A DNA stretch of 64,000 nt from Vibrio navarrensis (GTDB lineage: Bacteria; Pseudomonadota; Gammaproteobacteria; Enterobacterales; Vibrionaceae): contig NZ_CP065217.1 in assembly GCF_015767675.1 (NCBI RefSeq), positions 62,001 to 126,000 of the forward strand. The letters are read 5' to 3'. A program made the translations under genes and the position numbers. The first letter of the stretch is position 1. Every line of letters begins with the position of its first letter. Positions 1 through 7,652 of the stretch are shown one piece after another. A model generated the notes under the pieces. The model ran no database searches. It was given only the letters and a program-made list of their open reading frames with translations, and was not told the origin of the DNA.

Positions 1-772
1 CGCTCAGCGGCTCAACCGTTTTATGCGCGTGCGGCTGGGTTCGGTCTAAAAAGCAGCCATTGAAATAGTCGCCAAGACTCGGGTATTGGATCACGCTCTC
101 AGCGGTGATTTCAAAGCTCATTTCGCCAATCGGCGTGCGGTAGTCTGGCCGTTCGAGATGGCGTACATCCAGCGCGCAAGCGCGTCCGCGCCAATCTTTC
201 TTCTTGATCATGATGTTGCTCAGACGGGTATTAAGCGGCGAAAAAATCACCTCGTCAGAGATAAAGTGCTGCTCAATGTAGCGCTGGCTCTGGTTTAGGT
301 GCGCCACCGCCTCTTTGACTGACACCAGTGGCAAGCCCAAAAGCTCGGCGCTGTGGTCGAGAAAATTGAGATCGATGCGCTGCAACTGCTGTTGAAATTG
401 AGGGTTGGAGAGCACGCTACTGACCAGCACAATCTCATCGCGATTTTCCGGCGTGCTGTCGAGTGACAGCAGCAGGCGCGTGAGGTTGATGCTGCGGCTC
501 GGTTTGGTGGTGGCCAGCGTTGGCGTAATCACTTCCTGAGCGGAAAGAGTGGTGAGCAGGTAGCCTTGCTCATTGGGAGCGAGAAAAAAACTCACCACAT
601 CGCCGGGCTGGTATTGAAATGCCCCTTTGTGGGTTAAACCGCTCAAGTTCGAGCTGGTTTTGTAATAGAGCCCGGTGACGGGCGCATCGATAAAATAGCC
701 CGTTTGGGTCGACGTGGCGTGGGCCATAAGGCTGCCCAACCACAGCAGAGTGAAAGAAAAAATCCGTTTCAT
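1..772 (-). CDS. Secreted protein of unknown function (3' end outside window)
   Basis: An open frame starts at ATG 772 and runs off the left edge, giving about 257 residues. The first 18 or so residues (MKRIFSFTLLWLGSLMAHA) form a typical Sec signal peptide, so the product is probably periplasmic or extracellular. I recognise no domain; the body is mixed, with segments such as YFIDAPVTGLYYKT near the mature N-terminus. It begins only 8 bases after the stop of the upstream Ser/Thr kinase gene on the same strand, so the two are very likely co-transcribed and the protein may be a partner or substrate of that signalling system. That link is inference from spacing only. Confidence 0.7.
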   Translation of the reverse strand, partial: MKRIFSFTLLWLGSLMAHATSTQTGYFIDAPVTGLYYKTSSNLSGLTHKGAFQYQPGDVVSFFLAPNEQGYLLTTLSAQEVITPTLATTKPSRSINLTRLLLSLDSTPENRDEIVLVSSVLSNPQFQQQLQRIDLNFLDHSAELLGLPLVSVKEAVAHLNQSQRYIEQHFISDEVIFSPLNTRLSNIMIKKKDWRGRACALDVRHLERPDYRTPIGEMSFEITAESVIQYPSLGDYFNGCFLDRTQPHAHKTVEPLS

Positions 773-780
773 AGTACTAC

Positions 781-2109
781 TTATTTCTGAGTTTCAGGGC
801 GGGTGGCGTCGACACTCTGCTTTTGCGGCACCGGAGTGAGCATCGCCAGCAGCATCTTCTGTTTGATGTGTTTGGGGATCTCCGGGTTGGAGAGAATCCG
901 TCGCCGCGTCATCTCCAGCATGGCGTTGACCGACAGCTCAGTCGCGTCGTTGCCCTTGCTGTGAAACATCAAACTGGTCACTTCGTACATCATCTCTTCA
1001 GCGATCAATTTTTCTTGATGCAGCTGACGGTTTTTCGCCATTAAGGTGCTGGTGAAGCTGACTCCCGAAATCAGCAGCAAGATGATTAATAGCGAAGGGA
1101 TAGGGCGGCGCTGCAACAGGCGGCGCGTGGTGTAAAAAGGGTTATGCAGCTTGAGCGAAATGGGGCGGCACGCCAGCACATTTTCGATGTCGTGGCGCAG
1201 CTCGCTGACGCTGAGGTAGCGCTCTGCGGTGCGCTGCGCGGTCGCTTTGTCACCAATCAAACGAAGATCCGAGTGCTTGGGCTGCGCGGGGAAAAGCAGT
1301 TGCAAAATTTTGCCCAGCGAATAGAGGTCGCTTTGCTGGGTGAGATACGCGCCCGCTTTCTGCTCTGGGCTGGCGTAGTGTTCGCTGTAAGCGAGCAGAC
1401 CGAGCTGCCCTTCGCCGCAGGCCGGAGGATACACTTTTTGCGTTAAGTTAAAATCGAGCAGTTTAGGCCGCTGATCTTTATCGATGAGAATGTTTTCTGG
1501 CTTTAGATCGGCGTGCAGGACCTGATTTTGATGGGCGTGCTCAATGGCTTGGCAGATGTGGCGAAACAGGGTCAGTTTTTGCGCCTTGCTAAGCGAGTGT
1601 TGCTGTAAAAAGCGCTCAAGCGTCACGCCTTCGACCCGCTCCATCACGATGTAAACCGAATCCTGATGCATGCCGCCGTCAAACACCTTGGCAATGCTCG
1701 GGTGATTGAGGCGCGCCAAAAGCTGTGCTTCATCAAACAGCGCCCGAGTGCCCAAAATGTTGCTTAAGGTCGGTTGAATGAACTTGATCGCCAGTTGCTG
1801 CTCGAAGGTTTGATCGGCGCGATACGCCGCGTACACTACCCCCATTCCGCCACGACCGAGCTCGTGGGTGAGCTGGTATTTGTCGATCAGGTGACCGGAG
1901 AGATCCAGCGTTGCGTGGGTTGCTTGCTGAGCGTGAAACCCCAGCAATTGCGTGAAGGGCTCTTGTCCGTCGGCTTCGAGCAAAGGCATGACGCTCTGAT
2001 ACAACTCAAGCGAACTCTGTTTGAGCTTTTGAAGAAAGTCTTGTTTCTGATTGTCATCGAGATCCAGCAGGTGATAGAAAACCTGCGTGGTACTGGAACC
2101 TAACTGCAC
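781..2109 (-). CDS. Membrane-anchored Ser/Thr protein kinase (Hanks type) with DFN in place of DFG
   Basis: The 442-residue protein has an N-terminal helical segment (1-75), a eukaryotic-type kinase domain (about 78-320), one membrane span (about 338-357) and a short C-terminal tail. Visible kinase features are the glycine loop GRGGMG (85-90), the lysine in AIKF (K109), a helix-C glutamate around E127, the catalytic loop HADLKPEN (199-206), YASPEQ (245-250) and the DLYSLG aspartate (D261). The catalytic loop lacks the HRD arginine, and the magnesium-loop motif is DFN (219-221) rather than DFG. All three catalytic polar residues (K109, D201, D219) remain, so activity is plausible. It heads a probable two-gene operon with the secreted protein that follows. 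The substrate is unknown. Confidence 0.88.
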   Translation of the reverse strand: MQLGSSTTQVFYHLLDLDDNQKQDFLQKLKQSSLELYQSVMPLLEADGQEPFTQLLGFHAQQATHATLDLSGHLIDKYQLTHELGRGGMGVVYAAYRADQTFEQQLAIKFIQPTLSNILGTRALFDEAQLLARLNHPSIAKVFDGGMHQDSVYIVMERVEGVTLERFLQQHSLSKAQKLTLFRHICQAIEHAHQNQVLHADLKPENILIDKDQRPKLLDFNLTQKVYPPACGEGQLGLLAYSEHYASPEQKAGAYLTQQSDLYSLGKILQLLFPAQPKHSDLRLIGDKATAQRTAERYLSVSELRHDIENVLACRPISLKLHNPFYTTRRLLQRRPIPSLLIILLLISGVSFTSTLMAKNRQLHQEKLIAEEMMYEVTSLMFHSKGNDATELSVNAMLEMTRRRILSNPEIPKHIKQKMLLAMLTPVPQKQSVDATRPETQK

Positions 2110-2176
2110 TGTACGTTTCTAATTCTTGTTTAATTCGCCGTAAGTCTATAAGAAATTTGTAATATATGTGATATTT

Positions 2177-2213
2177 TTCTTATTTATGAGATAGCATTCT
2201 CATAAAATAAGAA
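2177..2213. repeat. AT-rich near-perfect inverted repeat
   Basis: TTCTTATTTATGAGA (2177-2191) faces TTCTCATAAAATAAGAA (2197-2213) across a 5-base loop, with one unpaired base. It sits between the end of the coiled-coil gene and the start of the kinase gene, both on the minus strand. It could be a factor-independent terminator for the first, or an operator in the kinase promoter. There is no clean U tract, so the role is undecided. Confidence 0.5.
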
Positions 2214-2247
2214 TGGTGTTAATCGCTGACTGTGGCAAATTTGAAAC

Positions 2248-3042
2248 TTAATTGCCATCCGACGACTGAGAAGCACTGAGCTCCAAATACTTCTTCTCGA
2301 TAAAAGCTTTCTCTCGCCCTAAATGCAGCAACTGTTTTTGGCTGGCGGCCAGTTGCTGCTTGAGCTCATTCAGCTCCGACGCTTGCGGCGCTGAAGCCGT
2401 CTGGCTGGCTAACTGGCGCTTATAGTTTTCAATGGTGGCCAAAAGTTGCTCTTTCTCTTTGGCAAAGTTCTGCTCTATGTCCTGAAATCCGCCGCTTTCG
2501 CTGATCATGATGTATTCACGCTCAAGCTGCTCGAACTGCTTTTCGATCGCTTCTTTCTGCTGGCGTAGCCCGGCGACGGTATCATTCTGCTCCAGCAGGA
2601 TATTTTTGGCTTTACGTAGCCCGCGTGTACTTTTATCCAGATCACCTTTCAGCTTGCGAATGAGTTGGTGCGATTTGGACAGTTTTTGATTGAGCAGCTC
2701 AATCGACGCTTGCTCTTCACGGCTGTGGCCGCTGCTCGCAGCACGGATCTCGGCAACTTGTTGTTCCAAGGCCTGTTGGATTTGCACCAGCGCATTTAAG
2801 GTTTCGCGGTTTTCATTGCTGTAGTTGAGCGCGTGATTGACCGACTCTTCGCACAGTGCTTGAGCCGATTGACTGAGTGCGCCACCCTTGGCTGAGGAGC
2901 CAAGCGCTTGGCGAAACTCGCGCAGCATCAGCCAGAGAATGACAAACCACAGCAGCAAGATCAGCAAGCCGAGGTTGATGGCGAGGGTCATCAGCAGATC
3001 GGGGCCAAGTTCATTTAGCAGCAATTCCAAAGACATAGACAA
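2248..3042 (-). CDS. Inner-membrane coiled-coil protein, unknown function
   Basis: This 264-residue protein has a single strong membrane span near the N-terminus (about residues 18-42, rich in Leu/Ile/Trp) followed by a long, charged, Glu/Lys/Gln-rich stretch (about 70-258) with heptad-like spacing, typical of a coiled coil. It ends in a short polar tail. No enzymatic motif is visible. The layout (short periplasmic or membrane N-terminus, long cytoplasmic coiled coil) suits a scaffold or tethering protein. It is transcribed away from the response regulator at 3137 with 94 bases between the starts, so the two may share a control region. I cannot assign a family name. Confidence 0.75.
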   Translation of the reverse strand: MSMSLELLLNELGPDLLMTLAINLGLLILLLWFVILWLMLREFRQALGSSAKGGALSQSAQALCEESVNHALNYSNENRETLNALVQIQQALEQQVAEIRAASSGHSREEQASIELLNQKLSKSHQLIRKLKGDLDKSTRGLRKAKNILLEQNDTVAGLRQQKEAIEKQFEQLEREYIMISESGGFQDIEQNFAKEKEQLLATIENYKRQLASQTASAPQASELNELKQQLAASQKQLLHLGREKAFIEKKYLELSASQSSDGN

Positions 3043-3136
3043 TCAACTTTATGACTAGTGGTATGGCTAAGTTTAGATGCTAGCGATTTTTGTGCCTATA
3101 ATTTAAAACAGTTTTCGCAGTGGAGCTGGCGGTAAG

Positions 3137-4033
3137 GTGAAGATACTGATAGTCGATGACAGCAGGGCAACGTTAGAAATTGTGCGCAAAGCGCTGCAAA
3201 GTTTTGGTTATCGTCGCTTGTCGATTGAAAAGACCAACAGCGCCACACAAGCGCTGGAGACGATCGAGCAATGGCAGCCAGACATAGTGCTGACCGACTG
3301 GCACATGCCGGATATGACGGGCTTGGCGCTGGTGGAGACGGTGTCGCAGCGCTACCCGCAGATCAAAATTGCCATGATCACCACAGTGGACGATGAGACG
3401 CAAATCGCTCAGGCGAAAGCGGCCGGCGCCAGTTTTGTTTTGAGCAAACCGTTTGATGATGAAGCGCTGCACCGCAAACTGCTGCCTTTAGTGCAAGGGG
3501 CGGAAGAGAGTGAAAAAGCGCTGGATGCTTTGGTGGAAGTGCAAAAAGAGCTGGCGCTTCCCAAGCTCAGCCAACTGGAAAAGCTGCTGAAAAAGGTGGT
3601 GCACAGCGAGATTGAACTGAACAATATTCGCTTGCAGCAGTTTGATGACAGCAAGGTGCCGTGTCTGATCGCCATTTACGAAGATGGGGAAACGCAAAAA
3701 CCGCGCGCCGTAGCCGTGCTCGATATTTACGCGGTGTGCGTGCTGGCGTCGGCCAATCCGCATATCTCGCCCGAGCAGCTAAGCCAAGCGGTGCACAAAA
3801 AGATGGTCAGCAAAGCGATACTCGACACCTGCCAGCGGGTGCTGGATAAATCCTCGCTGGCGTTCCTCGACAGTTTGACGCGCAAAAGTCTGCGGCTCAA
3901 AAGCGTCAGTTTTGCGCCACAAGCGTTCGATAAGCTCAAAGTGCTGTTTAATAAGGAAGCTGATAAGCGGGTCGATTTTTCCTGCCAGTTGCAGCAAATG
4001 GCGCAAGGTAAAATCACCTTAGTCGGTTTTTAG
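3137..4033 (+). CDS. Response regulator with CheY-like receiver and unassigned C-terminal domain
   Basis: The protein is 298 residues from a GTG start (3137) preceded by GGAG and GGTAAG. Residues 1-120 are a complete receiver domain: acidic pair D7-D8, phospho-acceptor D54 in VLTDWHMP, T82/T83, and K104 in LSKPF. Residues 130-298 have no helix-turn-helix, GGDEF or histidine-kinase motif. They start with a short helical linker and continue into an alpha/beta-looking domain that faintly resembles CheC/CheX-type phosphatase folds; that resemblance is only an impression. No kinase gene lies beside it. The next gene, gntR, is on the same strand but has its own operator-containing promoter, so this is probably a single-gene unit. 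Confidence 0.85.
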   Translation: MKILIVDDSRATLEIVRKALQSFGYRRLSIEKTNSATQALETIEQWQPDIVLTDWHMPDMTGLALVETVSQRYPQIKIAMITTVDDETQIAQAKAAGASFVLSKPFDDEALHRKLLPLVQGAEESEKALDALVEVQKELALPKLSQLEKLLKKVVHSEIELNNIRLQQFDDSKVPCLIAIYEDGETQKPRAVAVLDIYAVCVLASANPHISPEQLSQAVHKKMVSKAILDTCQRVLDKSSLAFLDSLTRKSLRLKSVSFAPQAFDKLKVLFNKEADKRVDFSCQLQQMAQGKITLVGF

Positions 4034-4072
4034 CTGTGTCGACTGGTTGTGCCTGTGCGGCAGACGGGTCAT

Positions 4073-4090
4073 AATGTTACACGTAACATT
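4073..4090 (+). promoter_or_regulatory. GntR operator upstream of gntR
   Basis: AATGTTAC-AC-GTAACATT is a near-perfect palindrome of the LacI/GntR operator type (family consensus ATGTTACCGGTAACAT). It lies 18 bases before the chosen gntR start at 4109, which implies autoregulation. It also argues against the longer frame starting at 4049, which would place the operator inside the coding sequence. Confidence 0.8.
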
Positions 4091-4108
4091 ACTGATAAAA
4101 AGCGTTTT

Positions 4109-5134
4109 ATGGCTCAACATACCTCTGCCGCGCCCAGCAGCAAAAAAGCACGCACGACTCTACAAGATGTCGCCGACCAAGTGGGCGTGACCAAAATGAC
4201 CGTTTCGCGCTATCTGCGCAATCCGCAGTCGGTCGCGGAAAAGACCCGCGAGAAAATTGCCGCGGTGATTGAGGAGCTCGGTTACATCGAAAACCGCGCC
4301 CCAGCGATGCTGTCCAAATCGTCCAGCCGCGCGATTGGCATTCTGCTGCCATCCCTGTCCAACCAGATTTTTGCCTCCTTTGTGCAAGGAATTGAAACCG
4401 TTACCAAAGCGCACGGCTACGAGACGCTGTTGGCCCACTTTAGCTATGACGAGTTAGAGGAAGAGCGCAAAATCGCTTCGCTGCTCTCTTATCAGGTGGA
4501 TGGGCTGATTTTGACCGAGAGCCACCACACCGAACGCACCTTGCAGATGATCAAAAACGCCGGCATCCCTGTGGTGGAAACCATGGAGTTGCCGAGCCAA
4601 CCGATTGATATGGCGGTCGGGTTGAATCACATCGAGGCGTCGTATCAGGTGGTGAAGCGCATGATTGCCTCGGGCAAACGGCACATCGCCTATTTTGGCG
4701 CGCGTTTAGACACGCGCACTAAGCTGCGCATGCAAGGTTATGATCGCGCCATGCTCGAAGCGGGCTTGACTCCGCAACACGTGCTCACGGGCGATCACTC
4801 CAGCTTTTCTCTCGCCGATGAGTTGCTGCAACGCGCGCTGGCCATTATGCCGACGCTCGATGGGGTGTTTTGTACCAACGACGACATTGCCATCGGTACG
4901 CTGCTGGTGGCTCAGCAGCGCGGTATTGCTGTGCCTGCGCAGTTGGCGGTGGTTGGGTATAACGCGCTCGATATCGGCCAAACCATCAGCCCGAAGCTGA
5001 CCAGTGTCGATACGCCCCGTTTTCAGATCGGCGAGAAAAGTGCCGAGCTGCTGCTGGCGCGTCTGCGCGGAGAACAGCCGGAGCAAAGCGTGGTGGATAT
5101 GGGCTACAAAATTACCGCTGGCGAGAGTGTGTAA
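4109..5134 (+). CDS. gntR: Gluconate operon repressor GntR (LacI family)
   Basis: GntR represses gluconate uptake and Entner-Doudoroff genes until gluconate (or a phosphorylated form) binds. From ATG 4109 it is 341 residues, close to the 331 of E. coli GntR. The LacI helix-turn-helix is at about residues 17-37 (TLQDVADQVGVTKMTVSRYL) and the sugar-binding periplasmic-protein-like core fills 65-335. It is followed by edd, gntK, the gluconate permease and eda, and operators matching this repressor type occur both in front of it and in the gntK/permease intergenic region. The frame stays open upstream to 4049, but the operator palindrome in that extension favours 4109. The ribosome-binding site there is weak. 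Confidence 0.93.
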   Translation: MAQHTSAAPSSKKARTTLQDVADQVGVTKMTVSRYLRNPQSVAEKTREKIAAVIEELGYIENRAPAMLSKSSSRAIGILLPSLSNQIFASFVQGIETVTKAHGYETLLAHFSYDELEEERKIASLLSYQVDGLILTESHHTERTLQMIKNAGIPVVETMELPSQPIDMAVGLNHIEASYQVVKRMIASGKRHIAYFGARLDTRTKLRMQGYDRAMLEAGLTPQHVLTGDHSSFSLADELLQRALAIMPTLDGVFCTNDDIAIGTLLVAQQRGIAVPAQLAVVGYNALDIGQTISPKLTSVDTPRFQIGEKSAELLLARLRGEQPEQSVVDMGYKITAGESV

Positions 5135-5155
5135 CTCGGTCGATGTGATTAAAAC

Positions 5156-5184
5156 CAAGGGCGCGATGAACGCGCCCTTGTTGA
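5156..5184. terminator. Bidirectional terminator between gntR and edd
   Basis: A 10-bp GC-rich stem, CAAGGGCGCG / CGCGCCCTTG with loop ATGAA, separates the converging gntR and edd genes. On the minus strand it is followed by GGTTTTAA, which suits termination of edd; the plus-strand U tract is poor. Confidence 0.75.
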
Positions 5185-6981
5185 TCAGATGATAAAACTC
5201 GCCCCTTGATCGGCGCTGCTGACATGCTGGCGCATCACCTGAAACAGATGGCGTCCCCAAGTTTGCTGGCTTGCCTCTGTATCGATTTCAAGCACGCAGC
5301 GACCTGTTGTGTCGCTGAGATTATTAAGCTCGCCCGTTTGGCAGTCGAGACGTAGCCAATCACCATCACGCACTAAACCAATTGCTCCGCCACGTATCGC
5401 TTCCGGTGAAACGTGGATGGCCGATGGAATTTTGCCTGATGCGCCAGACAAACGGCCATCGGTGACCAGCGCCACTTTAAACCCCGCCTTTTGCACATTG
5501 CCTAAGATCGGCATCAGCTTGTGCAGCTCTGGCATGCCATTTGCCGCTGGGCCATTGTGTGTCACCACCACGATGCAATCTCGGTTGAGCTCACCGCGTT
5601 GGTACGCCGCTTCGACCTCGTGCTGGCACTGGAACACCAGCGCTGGCGCTTCAATCACCCGCTGCTCCGCTTTAACCGCTGAGACCTTCACCACCGCTTG
5701 CCCTAAGTTGCCGCGCAGCACACGTGTGCCGCCTGTTGGTTGGAATACGGCGCCTGTCTTGGCAATCACTTGGTGATCTAAACTGCCTTGGCAGCTTGTC
5801 CAGACCAGTTTGCCGTCGACTAACTTAGGCAGCGTCATTTGATGGTCGAACTCGCCAAACACGGGCTGCACGTCGCGATGCAGCAGAGCCGATTCATTCA
5901 AGCGATGCAGCAGCGCAGGCACGCCCCCCGCTTGTTGGAAGGCGTTCATGTCAGCGGGGCCGTTGGGGTAAACCCGCGCCAGTAAAGGCACCACGTCTGA
6001 CAAATCACTGATGTCCTGCCACGTCAGCTCCAGCCCGGCAGCGCGCGCCACCGCCAACATGTGAATGGTGTGGTTGGTGCTACCGCCCGAGGCGAGCAGA
6101 GCGACAATGCCGTTGATAAGGCTTTTTCCCGTCACCACCTCGGCCAACGGGCGATAGTGGGAAGAGCCCGAAGTCATGGCGGCGATTTTCAGCGCGGCGT
6201 GTTCTGTCAGCGCTTTGCGCAGCGCGCTGTGTGGGTGGACAAAGGCGGAGCCGGGCAGCATCAAACCCATCGCCTCAAACACTAACTGGTTGGTGTTGGC
6301 GGTGCCATAGAAGGTGCAGGTGCCGACCGAATGGTAGGCGCGACACTCCATATCGAGCAGTGCCTCTTTCCCCACGTCACCCGCGGCGTATTTCTGGCGA
6401 ATATCGACTTTCTCTTCGTTGCTGATGCCCGTTGCCATCAACCCTGCTGGCACAAATGCGGTAGGCAAGTGCGCGTAAGCGAGTGCGCCCATCAGCTGTC
6501 CGGGCGCAATTTTGTCACATATGCCGAGTAGCAGCGTGGCGTCATACAGGTTGTGGCTGAGCGACAGCGCGGTGGCCTGCGCGATCAGATCACGCGAAAA
6601 GAGCGACAAGTCCATCCCCGGCTGGCCTTGGGTCACGCCATCGCACATTGCAGGCACGCCGCCCGCAACTTGCGCCGTGTGGCCATACGGAGCCAGCGCG
6701 GCTTTGATTTGCGCGGGATAGAATTGATAAGGCTGATGCGCGCTCAACATGTCGTTGTAAGCGTTGATGATGGCGATATTGGCGTGGGTGAAGTTGAGAA
6801 TACTCTGTTTTTCGGCCGAGCAAGACGCCGCGACCGCGTGAGCCAAATTACCGCAAGATAGATGAGCGCGCGCTTTGCCATGTTGCGCCTGTTGCGCGGT
6901 ACGGGCTAAAAATGCCGCACGGCTTTGCGCGCTGCGCTTTGAGAGGCGTTCGGTGACCGCAAGAATAACAGGATGAGTCAT
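5185..6981 (-). CDS. edd: 6-phosphogluconate dehydratase
   Basis: Edd dehydrates 6-phosphogluconate to 2-keto-3-deoxy-6-phosphogluconate (KDPG), the first committed Entner-Doudoroff step, in the cytoplasm with an iron-sulfur cluster. The 598-residue product matches the IlvD/Edd family in length and order. Candidate cluster-binding cysteines are visible at C113 (AMCDG), C155 (GICDK) and C222 (GTCTFYG), and the C-terminal half carries the DGRLSGASGKIPSAIHVSPE region of the family. Its start overlaps the end of gntK by 4 bases (ATGA), so translation of the two is coupled. Expression is probably controlled by the double GntR operator upstream of gntK. Confidence 0.95.
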   Translation of the reverse strand: MTHPVILAVTERLSKRSAQSRAAFLARTAQQAQHGKARAHLSCGNLAHAVAASCSAEKQSILNFTHANIAIINAYNDMLSAHQPYQFYPAQIKAALAPYGHTAQVAGGVPAMCDGVTQGQPGMDLSLFSRDLIAQATALSLSHNLYDATLLLGICDKIAPGQLMGALAYAHLPTAFVPAGLMATGISNEEKVDIRQKYAAGDVGKEALLDMECRAYHSVGTCTFYGTANTNQLVFEAMGLMLPGSAFVHPHSALRKALTEHAALKIAAMTSGSSHYRPLAEVVTGKSLINGIVALLASGGSTNHTIHMLAVARAAGLELTWQDISDLSDVVPLLARVYPNGPADMNAFQQAGGVPALLHRLNESALLHRDVQPVFGEFDHQMTLPKLVDGKLVWTSCQGSLDHQVIAKTGAVFQPTGGTRVLRGNLGQAVVKVSAVKAEQRVIEAPALVFQCQHEVEAAYQRGELNRDCIVVVTHNGPAANGMPELHKLMPILGNVQKAGFKVALVTDGRLSGASGKIPSAIHVSPEAIRGGAIGLVRDGDWLRLDCQTGELNNLSDTTGRCVLEIDTEASQQTWGRHLFQVMRQHVSSADQGASFII

Positions 6982-7499
6982 AAGGCAACCTCGCTTTGTG
7001 CGATCAATGCGGTGGCGGCTTCTTCCACCACCTGTTCGATGGGCGCGTCGATAGAAACAATCAGGGTTTGCGGCTCATCGTCCGGGCGCTCTAAGGTGGC
7101 AAACTGGCTGTTGACCATGTTCTCTTTCATAAAATGGCCTTGGCGCTGGCGCATGCGCTCTAAAATCAGCGCCTTATCGCCGTCGAGAAACAGAAACGTC
7201 ACGTTTCGGTTGCCATCGCGGATCTGGTCGCGGTAACACTTTTTCAGCGCGGAGCAGACAATCACGCCGTGTTCATTTTTGCTCTCTAAGCTGTAGGCCG
7301 CATCGCGAATGCGCTCCAGCCATGGTGTGCGGTCATCGTCATTCAGCGGCTGGCCAGAGGCCATTTTCTGAATGTTAGCGCGAGGATGAAGATCGTCGCC
7401 GTCAATGAATTTACGCCCCAGTTTTTTCGCCAAAAGCTCACCGATGGTGGTTTTACCGCTCGCGCAGACACCCATCACAATGACACTACTACCCGCCAT
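6978..7499 (-). CDS. gntK: Gluconokinase
   Basis: GntK phosphorylates gluconate with ATP to give 6-phosphogluconate, the substrate of Edd. The 173-residue protein has the usual size. A P-loop GVCASGKTT lies at residues 10-18, DGDDLHP at about 34-40, and the CSALKKCYRD segment typical of the GntK family follows. It overlaps edd by 4 bases. Its promoter region (7500-7652) is shared with the divergent gluconate permease and carries two GntR operators, so kinase/dehydratase and permease/aldolase transcripts should be induced together. Confidence 0.95.
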   Translation of the reverse strand: MAGSSVIVMGVCASGKTTIGELLAKKLGRKFIDGDDLHPRANIQKMASGQPLNDDDRTPWLERIRDAAYSLESKNEHGVIVCSALKKCYRDQIRDGNRNVTFLFLDGDKALILERMRQRQGHFMKENMVNSQFATLERPDDEPQTLIVSIDAPIEQVVEEAATALIAQSEVAL

Positions 7500-7574
7500 A
7501 ATTTGCCCTCATAACTAAACTTGCGCGTGATCTCAAAATTGAAATTCACTTGGAAATATGGGTTTATCTTATTC

Positions 7575-7604
7575 ATGTTATCGGTAACATGTTACCGGTA
7601 ACTT
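7575..7604. promoter_or_regulatory. Double GntR operator in the gntK/permease divergent promoter
   Basis: Two 16-bp palindromes overlap by 2 bases: ATGTTATCGGTAACAT (7575-7590) and ATGTTACCGGTAACTT (7589-7604). Both fit the GntR operator consensus. They lie 49 bases before the permease start and 76 before the gntK start, so one bound repressor pair can control both divergent units. Confidence 0.88.
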
Positions 7605-7652
7605 CAGTAAATGTGAACCACAACACAAACTATAATTCGTAAAGGTGAACCT

